NCBI GenBank assembly: GCA_964539825.1
Contig: CAZIKF010000024.1
Coordinates: forward strand, 1-64,000
Direction: 5' to 3'
Source of the DNA: CAZIKF01 sp964539825
Lineage (GTDB): Bacteria > Muiribacteriota > UBA6191
DNA length: 64,000 bases
The translations under genes were made by a program, and so were the position numbers. Positions 17,109 through 25,387 of the stretch are shown here, piece after piece. The notes beneath the pieces are model-generated. The model was not told where the DNA came from, did not search any database, and was given only the letters and a program-made list of their open reading frames with translations. Each line of letters opens with the position of its first letter. Position 1 is the first letter of the stretch.

Positions 17109-19267
17109 GTTTCATCTCCTTGAATCTGGAACTGGATCTGGTGACCCAGGGCTTGACTGTCTGAGCAAAGCAGGGAATGCTCGCCGGGGAGTGTCTTTAA
17201 TTCCAGGGTTTCCCCGGAATTAAAAATCCCGTAATGCTGTTGATCGAGAAATATATGAACCTGTTGATCACTTTGATGGCTGAAACATTGTCCTAATATT
17301 GTGGATTTTTGGAAAGGATTCTCAACAATCACGGAGCCCTCGGTCGGCCAGATGATTTTGGGGGGTAAATTCTTAAAATGAGAGTCACAGCGGTTTAATA
17401 CCCGTTCCCAGTCTGTCTTAGGCAGATGCTTGCGAAGATAATTGAGTGACTCAGCCTGGAGAATTTGACAGGGATCTTCGTGTACTCCCCTGATTTTCCA
17501 GTCCGGTACCTTAAGCGTACATTTCTCTTCATCAAAGAGTACATGATCCTGGCAGCTCCATACCGACTTAATCCCAGGAAATTCAGAGGTGTTAAGATCC
17601 AGTGGCTCCCCTTCCAGTGAGGCTAAAAGGGTTCGAACAGGTTCATAAAGAACTTGCTGAGCAAAATGCGATTCTCCCTTTGAATGGTTAAGGGAACCTA
17701 GCCAGATTCCCACCAGGTATGTGCTGTTAGCAGCCATCATCCACAGGTCTCGATGATAACTTGAGGTTCCTGTTTTGTAGATCCAGCCCTTGATGTTGGG
17801 ATAGGCTCTTGTGGCAGGTAGGTTGTTCCACAGCATACTCAAGGTCAGATGTGCCGCCTCAGGAGAGAAAATCTTCACGCTCGCAGGGGGTAGCGGCTGC
17901 CCTTCCTGAAGGCTCAGTTCTCTGAAACCGCCTCCGCTCAGCAGGCTGGTGTATAGCCCGCTCATTTCCCAGAGGCTAATTTCCCTTCCGCCTAAGGCGA
18001 TACTCAGTCCAAGGTGTTGATCTTCACCAGGATGATGCCATCCTAATTTATTAAACAAAGTAAACAGGCCCCCACCGGTCAGGTGAGATTGAAGAAGAAC
18101 GGCCGGGGGATTCAGGCTCAGGTTCAGGGCATCTTCACTGCGAAGGAGTCCACGACTCTTCGAATCCAGGTTCTTGGGAACGTATTGACTAAAGTAGTAG
18201 GGAACATCCAGGATCTTTGAGCGTGGGCGAATCAACCCTTCATCCAGGGAAAGGGCGTAGATAAAAGGTTTGAGCAGTGAGCCCGGGGAACGTCTAACAA
18301 GCACGGCATCGATCTGGCTCTGGCGCAGAAAATCCGGAGATCCCGCGTAAGCCCGAACCTTCCCGCTATCAATTTCCACAACAAGCGCGGCCCCGTCCCG
18401 GTGAGGGGTTGGATTTTCCCACGATACCTTGCGAAGAAACTCTTCCAGCTTTTTCTGCAATCCGGTATCCAGGCTGGAGTGGTTGGAAAAATCAGCACGC
18501 CGGGTAGCATGACTGGCAAGCTCTTGGTGGACGCGGCGTTTCAAATTTAGTGACGGGAGCTTAGAGTCACAATTCGTATTCTCCATGCTTTTGCAGAGTT
18601 TGTTCTTCAAGGCTTGCATCTTGAGAAGGACTTCAGGAAGGACCTGACCCTCGTTATCTGGTTGAAAGGCATTTGGATTTCTCGGTAGGATTGTGAAATA
18701 GAGAATTTCATCAAAGCTGAGCTCTGTAGGCTCCTTATCCGCGTAGAGTCTGCTCGCGGCCCGGATTCCTTCTATGTTTCCCCCATAAGGGGCGATGAGA
18801 AAGTATGTCTCAAGAATTTGATCCTTGGTCAGCATCCATTCGAATTGCATGGCTCGAAACATTTCAATGATCTTGCTTTTTACAGTCCTCGAGCGTTTCT
18901 CAAGCATGCGAGCAACCTGCATGGTGAGGGTGGAACCGCCAATTTTGTTAGGATGGGTAAGATTGTGGACCAGGGCTCGCAGGAGCGAAAAGGGATTGAT
19001 ACCCGGGTGGCTATAGAAAAAACGATCCTCATAGGAGAGTAAGGCCTGAACTTGAAGCTTCTGAATGTGGGTCATCTTCACCGCGTATCGGTAGCGCTGG
19101 TCAAGAGCCAATTCCTCGCGTAAAACCTCCCCTTTCCGGTCCGTATATATCTTGCCAATGGGTCGACTGAGCAGGTGTAGATCAAGAGGAAAAAGGGCGT
19201 CCAGAAGTAGAAAGCTGAGATAGAAACAGCCAAAAAAAATCAGAAGCAGAACTGCTAGCTTTTTCAT
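17105..19267 (-). CDS. pbpC: penicillin-binding protein 1C (bifunctional peptidoglycan synthase)
   Basis: Inner-membrane protein of 720 residues with a single N-terminal anchor (residues 4-24). The GT51 glycosyltransferase domain shows the catalytic glutamate at 80 in YEDRFFYSHPG and GGSTLTMQ at 110-117. The transpeptidase domain has SLLK with Ser330 and Lys333, SLN in LNLSLNPPAVL, and KTGTS. A C-terminal extension of about 100 residues matches the BiPBP_C domain seen only in PBP1C proteins. It polymerises and cross-links peptidoglycan. It is directly upstream of and overlaps the alpha-2-macroglobulin gene by four bases, the conserved pairing that supports the 1C assignment over 1A or 1B. Confidence 0.93.
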   Translation of the reverse strand: MKKLAVLLLIFFGCFYLSFLLLDALFPLDLHLLSRPIGKIYTDRKGEVLREELALDQRYRYAVKMTHIQKLQVQALLSYEDRFFYSHPGINPFSLLRALVHNLTHPNKIGGSTLTMQVARMLEKRSRTVKSKIIEMFRAMQFEWMLTKDQILETYFLIAPYGGNIEGIRAASRLYADKEPTELSFDEILYFTILPRNPNAFQPDNEGQVLPEVLLKMQALKNKLCKSMENTNCDSKLPSLNLKRRVHQELASHATRRADFSNHSSLDTGLQKKLEEFLRKVSWENPTPHRDGAALVVEIDSGKVRAYAGSPDFLRQSQIDAVLVRRSPGSLLKPFIYALSLDEGLIRPRSKILDVPYYFSQYVPKNLDSKSRGLLRSEDALNLSLNPPAVLLQSHLTGGGLFTLFNKLGWHHPGEDQHLGLSIALGGREISLWEMSGLYTSLLSGGGFRELSLQEGQPLPPASVKIFSPEAAHLTLSMLWNNLPATRAYPNIKGWIYKTGTSSYHRDLWMMAANSTYLVGIWLGSLNHSKGESHFAQQVLYEPVRTLLASLEGEPLDLNTSEFPGIKSVWSCQDHVLFDEEKCTLKVPDWKIRGVHEDPCQILQAESLNYLRKHLPKTDWERVLNRCDSHFKNLPPKIIWPTEGSVIVENPFQKSTILGQCFSHQSDQQVHIFLDQQHYGIFNSGETLELKTLPGEHSLLCSDSQALGHQIQFQIQGDET

Positions 19268-19352
19268 TCTTAGGTGGGGGAATGAACCGTTAAGCTAATC
19301 AGGTTGGCCTGGATTTGGCAAGCACTGCAGCCATCTCCTTATGACACTCGCT

Positions 19353-20606
19353 CTACCAAAAGTCGGCGAATCGCTTTTGAGAGAAATTGCTCCGATAATA
19401 TCCCACGCCCAGGAGTCCAAAGGAGAGCAGGCTAAGTAAGATGGCCTTGGCTGTGATTCCAAGGCTGCTCCATACACCTGTCATCGTGCGATAGATGTGG
19501 ATCGGGACCTCCCTCAGACCGTAAGCGCTGGCAGCAGCCAGAAAACAAATGCTATATAGATTTTTGCGGGTAAGGGCGGTGACCAGAAACATGGCCAGGA
19601 TAAGGGCTTTATTGATCAGGTATGGATGAAATTCTGTACCAAAATAATTAGCTGAATCATCAAAAGTGAAAGCTAGCAGAAACAGACCCAGGCAGCAGGC
19701 GAAATCATATGCGTTGATGGAGCAAAGCTCCTCAAGAAATACCTTTAGGAATGTTTGCAGCAGAAAGGCACAAGAAAGAGCGAATGGAATCATGCAATAG
19801 ATCAGGCTTTCGGGTGCCGTAGGTATTAGAGCGCTTTCACTATGTACGTCCAGGATCAGATGCAGGGGTAGGAAAAGAGTGGGAATCAGTAGAATGGGAG
19901 CGTAAAAAACAAGTTCATTCCCCAGGAACTGATTTCGACTGTATTCTCCTCTGCCTTTGGAAGTCCATGACTTATAGATCACTGGGATTGGGCAGAGAAA
20001 GGCTAGAAACCAGGGCAGGTATACTTCCCACCATCCAAGAGATGCCCCCAGGTATGCTGAGACCATGCCTGAATCTATCATTTGTGTAAACAGAGGAAGA
20101 GCCCCTGAAATAAGCAGCAGGGTAGCGATACAGCAGAATATTTTTTCAAACTTTGGATTAAGCTCAAAGCTCTCTACCAGTAAACTCAACTCCAGGGAGT
20201 TAAGCACCAGGTTTAACCCGGTAATCAGGAAGCTTATCCAGTTCACGCCGTCGTAAAAACAATAGGTTGAGATCCTTGACTGGTAGAAGGTGACATCACA
20301 GGAGAGAAGCAGGACTACAAAGAGCAGGAACTTGCCATGTTCGAGGTTGATCTTCCCCTTGATCAATCGCAGAGCCATGGAAAAAATAACCACCTCATAA
20401 ATTACCTGGACACTATAGAAGCCAAGCAGCATAGCCAGGCTGAGGCTCTCATTTTCCTGGGAACTGATCATGTGCAGGGCGGCAAAGAGTGCCAGAACAC
20501 TGCCCAGGTAAAAAGGATTGCCCCAGGTTTTGGACTCACTCACAACGCGGACCTTACCAAGCCCCTCTAAATTCAATCCAGTTGAAGTCCGATCCATCTC
20601 AACCAT
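19353..20606 (-). CDS. polytopic membrane protein of unknown function
   Basis: Not recognised. The 417-residue protein has about 11 hydrophobic segments from residue 31 to the C-terminus, with short loops rich in charged residues. Features include an FDDSANYFGTEFHPYLIN loop near residue 320 and a histidine/glutamate pair (REVPIHIYR) in the next loop, reminiscent of metal-binding or acyl-transfer membrane enzymes, but no family motif is clear. GAGGAG six bases upstream supports the ATG at 20606. It is 86 bases upstream of pbpC on the same strand, though co-transcription is uncertain. The assembly gap lies just upstream of its start, so its promoter region may be disturbed. Confidence 0.7.
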   Translation of the reverse strand: MVEMDRTSTGLNLEGLGKVRVVSESKTWGNPFYLGSVLALFAALHMISSQENESLSLAMLLGFYSVQVIYEVVIFSMALRLIKGKINLEHGKFLLFVVLLLSCDVTFYQSRISTYCFYDGVNWISFLITGLNLVLNSLELSLLVESFELNPKFEKIFCCIATLLLISGALPLFTQMIDSGMVSAYLGASLGWWEVYLPWFLAFLCPIPVIYKSWTSKGRGEYSRNQFLGNELVFYAPILLIPTLFLPLHLILDVHSESALIPTAPESLIYCMIPFALSCAFLLQTFLKVFLEELCSINAYDFACCLGLFLLAFTFDDSANYFGTEFHPYLINKALILAMFLVTALTRKNLYSICFLAAASAYGLREVPIHIYRTMTGVWSSLGITAKAILLSLLSFGLLGVGYYRSNFSQKRFADFW

Positions 20607-20638
20607 TTCAAACTCCTCTATCCAGAATCAGGTACGAA

Positions 20639-20848
20639 GGGTGTTCCTTAGATCAGGATAAATAGCCAATGTCATGAACTTGTCACAGGCAAANNNNNNN
20701 NNNNNNNNNNNNNNNNNNNNNNNNNNNNNNNNNNNNNNNNNNNNNNNNNNNNNNNNNNNNNNNNNNNNNNNNNNNNNNNNNNNNNNNNNNNNNGGGTGTT
20801 CCTTAGATCAGGATAAATAGCCAATGTCATGAACTTGTCACAGGCAAA
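20639..20848. other. assembly gap of 100 N with identical 55-bp contig ends
   Basis: Bases 20639-20693 and 20794-20848 are identical over 55 positions and flank exactly 100 N (20694-20793). A run of 100 N is the usual placeholder for a gap of unknown size, and a 55-bp shared end equals a common de Bruijn k-mer length. The two contigs therefore most likely overlap, and the true sequence here is probably one copy of the 55 bp with no missing DNA. The 345 bases between 20607 and 20951 hold no gene. Confidence 0.9.
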
Positions 20849-20904
20849 ATTTTTGATATTTTTTATCTCCCTTCATGCCTCTGGTATCAGTTCTCTGGGC
20901 ATAC

Positions 20905-20942
20905 AAAAAAATCCCGCCGGAATTAGCCAGCGGGATTTTTTT
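20905..20942 (-). terminator. bidirectional rho-independent terminator
   Basis: The inverted repeat AAAAAAATCCCGC / GCGGGATTTTTTT with the spacer CGGAATTAGCCA forms a GC-rich stem flanked by an A-tract on one side and a T-tract on the other. It sits nine bases past the stop of the minus-strand secreted protein gene at 20952 and works in both orientations. Confidence 0.85.
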
Positions 20943-20951
20943 GATCTAGAT

Positions 20952-21959
20952 TTATCTTAGACTGATAACTTCCGGATAACCTGCGATTGGATTTAATCCG
21001 GCAGGCGTAATCAACACTACTGCTGTGGGAATGAAAACCTTACCATCCTCACTGACCACACACCCTGGATTCATGGCATTTAGCATATCCCTCAACTGGG
21101 CAGGCATTTTCTCAGCTCCGTAATTATTAACCAAGAGCAGGGTCATATCATTACTGATGAACTGAACATAGGCTGAACCATCCTCAACACCAACCTTTCT
21201 GTCGGTGATAGGTATCTGACTATCTCCCAGGGAATCAAATTTTGTTCCATCAACATCTCCCCGGATTTGAGTGTTTCCGGAGGCATCATGGTAGACGTCA
21301 ATTACTCCCAGGGGGCCATTAACTACAAATGAATCACCAGGAGCCCTGGGTGAGGTATGCCCAATTTTATACAATTCCTGAAAAATTTCCTTTCTGGGGG
21401 AAGAAGCCGACGCACTGGGAGCATCCTTCGATGAGAGTTGAATCGGTTCTTCAAACATGGCTCGATACACCACTTTTACCCTGTTGTCCCGTACTACCTT
21501 GGTGGCATGCTTAAAAGAAGCCCACAGACCGGTGTCGAAATCATCTCCCTGGGCATCAATCACACCAATGATAAAGTTGCCTACAATACCCCCCATAGCG
21601 CGCATATTGACCGCATTTAGAAACTGGTCCTTAAATCCCGTCCGAGAAACCTTCAGTTGCATACCGATGAATTTGCCCCACAGAATATTAACCACGGCAG
21701 CAGGAAGTTTAAATTTACCCTCTTTATCTGCAATGGCTGATAGCTCTTTGATTACAAAGGTCTTCTTATTTTCATCAAGCATCCCATCGCGGGTACCAAT
21801 AAATGAGACCAAAATTGAAGCATCCGAGAGTACCCTACCGGAATCTTTTTCTAGAACTTGACCCGTCACAGACGGTATAAAATTTAGCAGACTTGAAGCT
21901 GAAACAGCCGACAGACTAACCGCACAGACAAGAGCTGTGGCCAAAATTTTTCTCAACAT
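20952..21959 (-). CDS. secreted protein with carboxypeptidase-regulatory-like domain
   Basis: A 335-residue protein of unknown function with a classical Sec signal (MLRKILATALVCAVSLSAVSA). Residues 28-85 look like a carboxypeptidase-D regulatory-type beta-sandwich: VTGQVLEKDSGRVLSDASI at the start and DKEGKFKLPAAVV at the end. The rest shows no motif; a stretch near 200-260 is rich in Gly/Asp and could be beta-structured (VVNGPLGVIDVYHDASGNTQ). Start at the ATG 21959 is fixed by GGGGAGGA five bases upstream. A strong terminator directly follows. Probably monocistronic and periplasmic or surface-exposed. Confidence 0.7.
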   Translation of the reverse strand: MLRKILATALVCAVSLSAVSASSLLNFIPSVTGQVLEKDSGRVLSDASILVSFIGTRDGMLDENKKTFVIKELSAIADKEGKFKLPAAVVNILWGKFIGMQLKVSRTGFKDQFLNAVNMRAMGGIVGNFIIGVIDAQGDDFDTGLWASFKHATKVVRDNRVKVVYRAMFEEPIQLSSKDAPSASASSPRKEIFQELYKIGHTSPRAPGDSFVVNGPLGVIDVYHDASGNTQIRGDVDGTKFDSLGDSQIPITDRKVGVEDGSAYVQFISNDMTLLLVNNYGAEKMPAQLRDMLNAMNPGCVVSEDGKVFIPTAVVLITPAGLNPIAGYPEVISLR

Positions 21960-22249
21960 ACCGATCCTCCCCAATGAATTCCTTTGTGTTGCTCGATTTT
22001 CTAATTCGCGAGTCGAAATCGTAACACAAAAAATGGAAAAAGATCACTTTTTTCAGCCCGATTATAGATGAATCTGGTAGGGCTTATGGGCAGTGATGAA
22101 GGCCTTTTCAGGAACCGACCACATTGCTAACAAAGGTAGCCCTTCTGGTTAAGAAAAAGTGAAGGTTGATGGTTACCCAACCAGCCGTCCCCTGATTTCC
22201 CGTGCAGGATACACAAATTGCAATTCAATTCGAGCGTAGGGAGAGCACA

Positions 22250-23186
22250 ATGCAAGGTTTTTATGGCAGCCTTCTTCCCATAATCTTGGTCCTAGCAGCC
22301 TGTCGGAGAAATGCCTTTTACTGCGACCGGCTGCAAAAAGCAGGCTCGGCGTTGTCACCAATAAAATCGCTCTCAATGTGCTTCAAGCACACCTTCGGCG
22401 ATTTTATTGCCTCCGCCTTGATCCTGAATTTTTCGCTCGGTCTCGCTACAAACTCAATTCTCCGACAGGGTCCTAGGATTGGATCGAAACTTGCAGATTG
22501 GCTGCGGGAGCGTAACGTTGGGAGTAAACATGTCTTTTCTTCTGCAAAGGGCTGACATTTTCACCCTGGAACACCTGATGATCCATGCATTGCGCGAGGA
22601 TTTTTCGGAAAAGAGAGACTTAACTTGTTGCTGTAGATTTCAATCAGAAATGTATCGCAATCACTCGGGAAGAAAGAGAAATCTGTCTAACCGATGCATT
22701 TTTCACGGGCCAGCCTACCTAAGCCCCCGGGGAAGAAGGATCAACCTGGTAGGGCAAATTCTTCAGAAGTCTTTTCCAGGTTTATTTAGACAGGTCTTAT
22801 TACAGCGCAATGAATACGTACTATTCGGTACTCAAGAACGTCACATCAATTTAAATACCCATGATATTGGGCCGCTCAATTCAATGTTAAAAGGAGTCTT
22901 GAAACTCGCCTTGTCCAGTGGGGCCAAAAAACTTGTCTTCGGAGATGAGTATTGTACCGGCGGCTACTTCGAGATTAACTCGATGAGAGACTGGCCGTTT
23001 CATCTGCCCGATGATGTCTACTCAAGTCTGGTCGGGTCACTGGTTAGATTCATGAATTCCCTGAGAACTAAGGAATTTGAGCTGACGGTAGATGGGGAAG
23101 ATAAAAGATACAGATGCCTCATTGAGAGCACTGGCCGTGCCTGGGGAGATTATCTGTTAATCAAGATTGAGCAAGAATTTACATAG
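22250..23186 (+). pseudogene. gene interrupted by a small insertion; product resembles the N-terminal domain of PilB/GspE-type proteins
   Basis: The ATG at 22250 has AGGGAGAG just upstream, but after 15 codons the frame is broken by a 173-bp insertion (22296-22468) with an 8-bp duplicated target. Removing insertion and one target copy joins codon 15 in frame to the reading frame that continues to 23186, restoring a protein of about 251 residues. Translation today may restart at the ATG 22530, which has its own GGGAG. The C-terminal 100 residues (MLKGVLKLALSSGAKKLVF, then LPDDVYSSLVGSLVRFM and ELTVDGEDKRYRCLIEST) follow the pattern of the N2 domain of type II/IV secretion ATPases, without the ATPase domain. 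That similarity is by eye only. A gene that simply starts at 22530 remains possible. Confidence 0.55.
22296..22468. mobile_element. 173-bp MITE-like non-autonomous element with 8-bp target duplication
   Basis: The direct repeat GGTCCTAG occurs at 22288-22295 and 22469-22476. Just inside lie inverted ends CCTGTCGGAGAA (22299-22310) and TTCTCCGACAGG (22458-22469). A second perfect 12-bp inverted repeat, CAATAAAATCGC (22359-22370) / GCGATTTTATTG (22398-22409), forms the centre. No transposase is encoded. The interior is richer in G+C on the left than the flanks. The family is not assigned; ends of the CCTGTCGG type occur in several insertion-sequence families. Confidence 0.7.
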
Positions 23187-23274
23187 GTAAACCTGAACTT
23201 GCGGCACTGCCATCATCATAGGTATGGGGTACTGAAAGCTTACCTTTTTCTTTTCTGTTACCCTGAACGCTAGA

Positions 23275-24141
23275 ATGAAGTTCTTTCAAGTTGACGCGTT
23301 CACCAAAAATTTTCGTGGAGGAAATCCAGCCGGAGTTGTCTTTCAAGCGGAGTTCCTTTCTGAGAGCCAGATGCAAGCGCTGGCAAGTAGGGCAGCATTT
23401 TCAGAGACCGCGTTCGTCCTGGAATCTCAAACGGCCGATCATCGCCTGCGATTTTTTACTCCCTGGCGGGAAGTGGGAATTTGTGCCCATGCGACTATGG
23501 CCGCCTATCATCTCATGCTTGAACAGGGAGTCCTGCACACAGGGACCCATAAAATGGAAACCCTGGCAGGCATACAGGAAGTCAAAATCGCATCCGATGG
23601 TATGTGTTCCATGACCCAGAATCTCCCGCAGTTCGGGATGAAAGTCGCGCCGGAGATCCTGGCACCAGCACTTGGGCTGCTTCCCGCTGAGGTATCCGAC
23701 CAACTACCCATCCGTGTGGTTTCAACCGGTTTAAAGAAGATTTTCGTACCGATAGCAAACCTTGAAATCTTGAATCGGGTCAAATTTGATTTAAAGGCAA
23801 TTGATAGAATTAGCCGAGATCATGATGCTATTGGGGTCTATGTTTTCTCCCTGGAGTCGGTAGAAAATTCAACCGCGCATTGTCGAAATTGCGCGCCTAC
23901 CGTTGGAATTGAAGAAGACTCCGCAACCGGAACCTCAGCTGCTGCGTTAGCATGTAACCTCTTCGAAAATGGAATCCTCGAGGATATAGGAGATGCATAT
24001 CATAGGTTCGAACAAGGATACTGCATTGCCCGGCCCTCTGAGATTCTGGTTCGGTTGATTACAAAGAAGGCTAAAATTGAAGAGGTTTGGGTGGCGGGGC
24101 GATCCGTAACAATTCGCGAGATGGAGTTTAGCGCCCAGTGA
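23275..24141 (+). CDS. PhzF family isomerase/epimerase-like protein
   Basis: Cytoplasmic protein of 288 residues with the diaminopimelate-epimerase-like double-barrel fold of the PhzF family. Diagnostic stretches are FFQVDAFTKNFRGGNPAGVV at the start, SETAFV near 44, VGICAHATMAAYHLM near 75 and EEDSATGTSAAALA near 220. The conserved Glu45 in the first domain is the catalytic acid in PhzF. Only some members act in phenazine synthesis; most are isomerases of unknown substrate, and no phenazine genes are nearby. No strong ribosome-binding site precedes the ATG. The aspartate dehydrogenase-like gene follows 22 bases downstream on the same strand, suggesting an amino-acid-related unit. Confidence 0.88.
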   Translation: MKFFQVDAFTKNFRGGNPAGVVFQAEFLSESQMQALASRAAFSETAFVLESQTADHRLRFFTPWREVGICAHATMAAYHLMLEQGVLHTGTHKMETLAGIQEVKIASDGMCSMTQNLPQFGMKVAPEILAPALGLLPAEVSDQLPIRVVSTGLKKIFVPIANLEILNRVKFDLKAIDRISRDHDAIGVYVFSLESVENSTAHCRNCAPTVGIEEDSATGTSAAALACNLFENGILEDIGDAYHRFEQGYCIARPSEILVRLITKKAKIEEVWVAGRSVTIREMEFSAQ

Positions 24142-24163
24142 GCCAGGTTAAGAGAGACACAAG

Positions 24164-25015
24164 ATGGGTCTGAGTTTAAAATCAAAGAGGCGTGTGGGAA
24201 TTGTTGGTTTTGGAGAGTTGGGCCAATTCCTGGTCGAGAGTCTCATGAATGATCCACAGGTAAATGCCACCCATGAATTGGCTTTTGTATGGAATAGAAA
24301 TTTGAAAGTTCTTCACCAAAAGCTCCCTTCTGAATTAATCTTGGCGGAGTTGAAAGAATTCGCGGGACGTAAGCCTGACTTGATTGTGGAAGTAGCACAT
24401 CCCAATATCACGAAGGAATTCGGGCGTCGTTTTTTATCCAGGGTGGATTACATGGCAGGATCTCCCACCGCGTTTGCGGACCCGGGTATCGAGTCATCTA
24501 TGATGGCAGCGGCAAACCAGGCAAATGGGCACGGGCTCTATGTGCCGCGAGGAGCTCTTCCCGGCCTCGATGAGGTTCTGAGGATGGCCGAAAGAGGTCA
24601 ATTGGCTGAGGCTGAGATTGTCATGAGGAAGCACCCTGAGAGTATTCATTTTCAGGGTTCTTTAGATCCACCATTGAGCGAGACCATCTCAAAGCAGGAA
24701 CTCTATAGCGGTCCCCTCAGAAAACTCTGTCCTTTGGCCCCTAACAACGTTAACACCATGGCTGTCTTAGCCATGGCCAGTCGACTTGGTTTTGACAAGG
24801 TCCAGGCCACCCTGGTGGCTGATCCCGGCCTTCAGCACCATATTACAGAGGTGCACCTGTTTGGTCCCAAGACATCAGGCCCCAGGTATCGCTTAAGCCT
24901 GATACGGGAAAGCCCGGCTGGAGTGGGGGCTGTTACCAGCACTGCTACCCTTACTACCTTTCTTACCAGTATGCTCGGGTCCCAGGGCGATGGGGATGGG
25001 GTTCATTTCAAATAA
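24164..25015 (+). CDS. aspartate dehydrogenase domain protein (NadX/ASPDH-like)
   Basis: NAD(P)-dependent oxidoreductase of 283 residues. A Rossmann nucleotide-binding motif, VGIVGFGELGQFL at residues 11-23, is followed by the DUF108/ASPDH catalytic domain with PRGALPGLDEV near 125, the hallmark APNNVNTMAVLAMA near 195 and SPAGVGAVTSTATL near 250. The best known member, L-aspartate dehydrogenase, makes iminoaspartate for NAD synthesis; this one is closer to the animal-type ASPDH group in length and order, and its substrate is unproven. AGAGAGA lies upstream of the ATG. Linked to the PhzF-like gene by 22 bases, which hints at shared amino-acid metabolism. Confidence 0.85.
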   Translation: MGLSLKSKRRVGIVGFGELGQFLVESLMNDPQVNATHELAFVWNRNLKVLHQKLPSELILAELKEFAGRKPDLIVEVAHPNITKEFGRRFLSRVDYMAGSPTAFADPGIESSMMAAANQANGHGLYVPRGALPGLDEVLRMAERGQLAEAEIVMRKHPESIHFQGSLDPPLSETISKQELYSGPLRKLCPLAPNNVNTMAVLAMASRLGFDKVQATLVADPGLQHHITEVHLFGPKTSGPRYRLSLIRESPAGVGAVTSTATLTTFLTSMLGSQGDGDGVHFK

Positions 25016-25054
25016 GACAGGAAATTTTCAGTTATTAAGGGAACCCTCAGGGAT

Positions 25055-25387
25055 ATGGATCATCAAGAAATCGTTAATAAATACCTGAAATGCTTTTGTT
25101 GCGGAGATCTTGATTGCTTAGGAGCCATTCTCGACCCTGAATTAAGGTTTTCAGGACCACTTCATTACTTTGATTCTGCCAGTCAATACCTGGAATCTTT
25201 GCAAAATGATCCACCGGAAGCGTGTACCTATAAGATCTTGAGCATCACCGAAAGCGTAGATTCCATCGCTGTCTTCTACGAATATCAGAAAATTGAAAGT
25301 ACTGTTCTCGTAGCTCAGCTATTCAAGATTCGAAGTCACAAGATCTATGAAATCCTGCTAACTTTTGATGTTCGATCCCTGATCTGA
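25055..25387 (+). CDS. NTF2-like/SnoaL-type small protein
   Basis: A 110-residue cytoplasmic protein with the NTF2-like cone fold: an opening helix MDHQEIVNKYLKCFCCGDLD, LDPELRFSGPLHYFDS, and closing beta strands including LVAQLFKIRSHKIYEI. The family covers polyketide cyclases, isomerases and binding proteins with widely varied roles; this member has no diagnostic catalytic pair. It follows the ASPDH-like gene by 39 bases and may be co-transcribed. Its last 30 bases overlap the convergent CblC-like gene. Confidence 0.7.
   Translation: MDHQEIVNKYLKCFCCGDLDCLGAILDPELRFSGPLHYFDSASQYLESLQNDPPEACTYKILSITESVDSIAVFYEYQKIESTVLVAQLFKIRSHKIYEILLTFDVRSLI

Noticed and set aside
21329..21861. several plus-strand frames opposite the secreted protein gene
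   Set aside because: The minus-strand gene has a signal peptide, ribosome-binding site and terminator; the plus frames have none.
22202..22555. 117-codon frame starting at a GTG at 22202
   Set aside because: It reads straight through the inserted 173-bp element in a shifted frame, so its C-terminal part is an artefact of the insertion.
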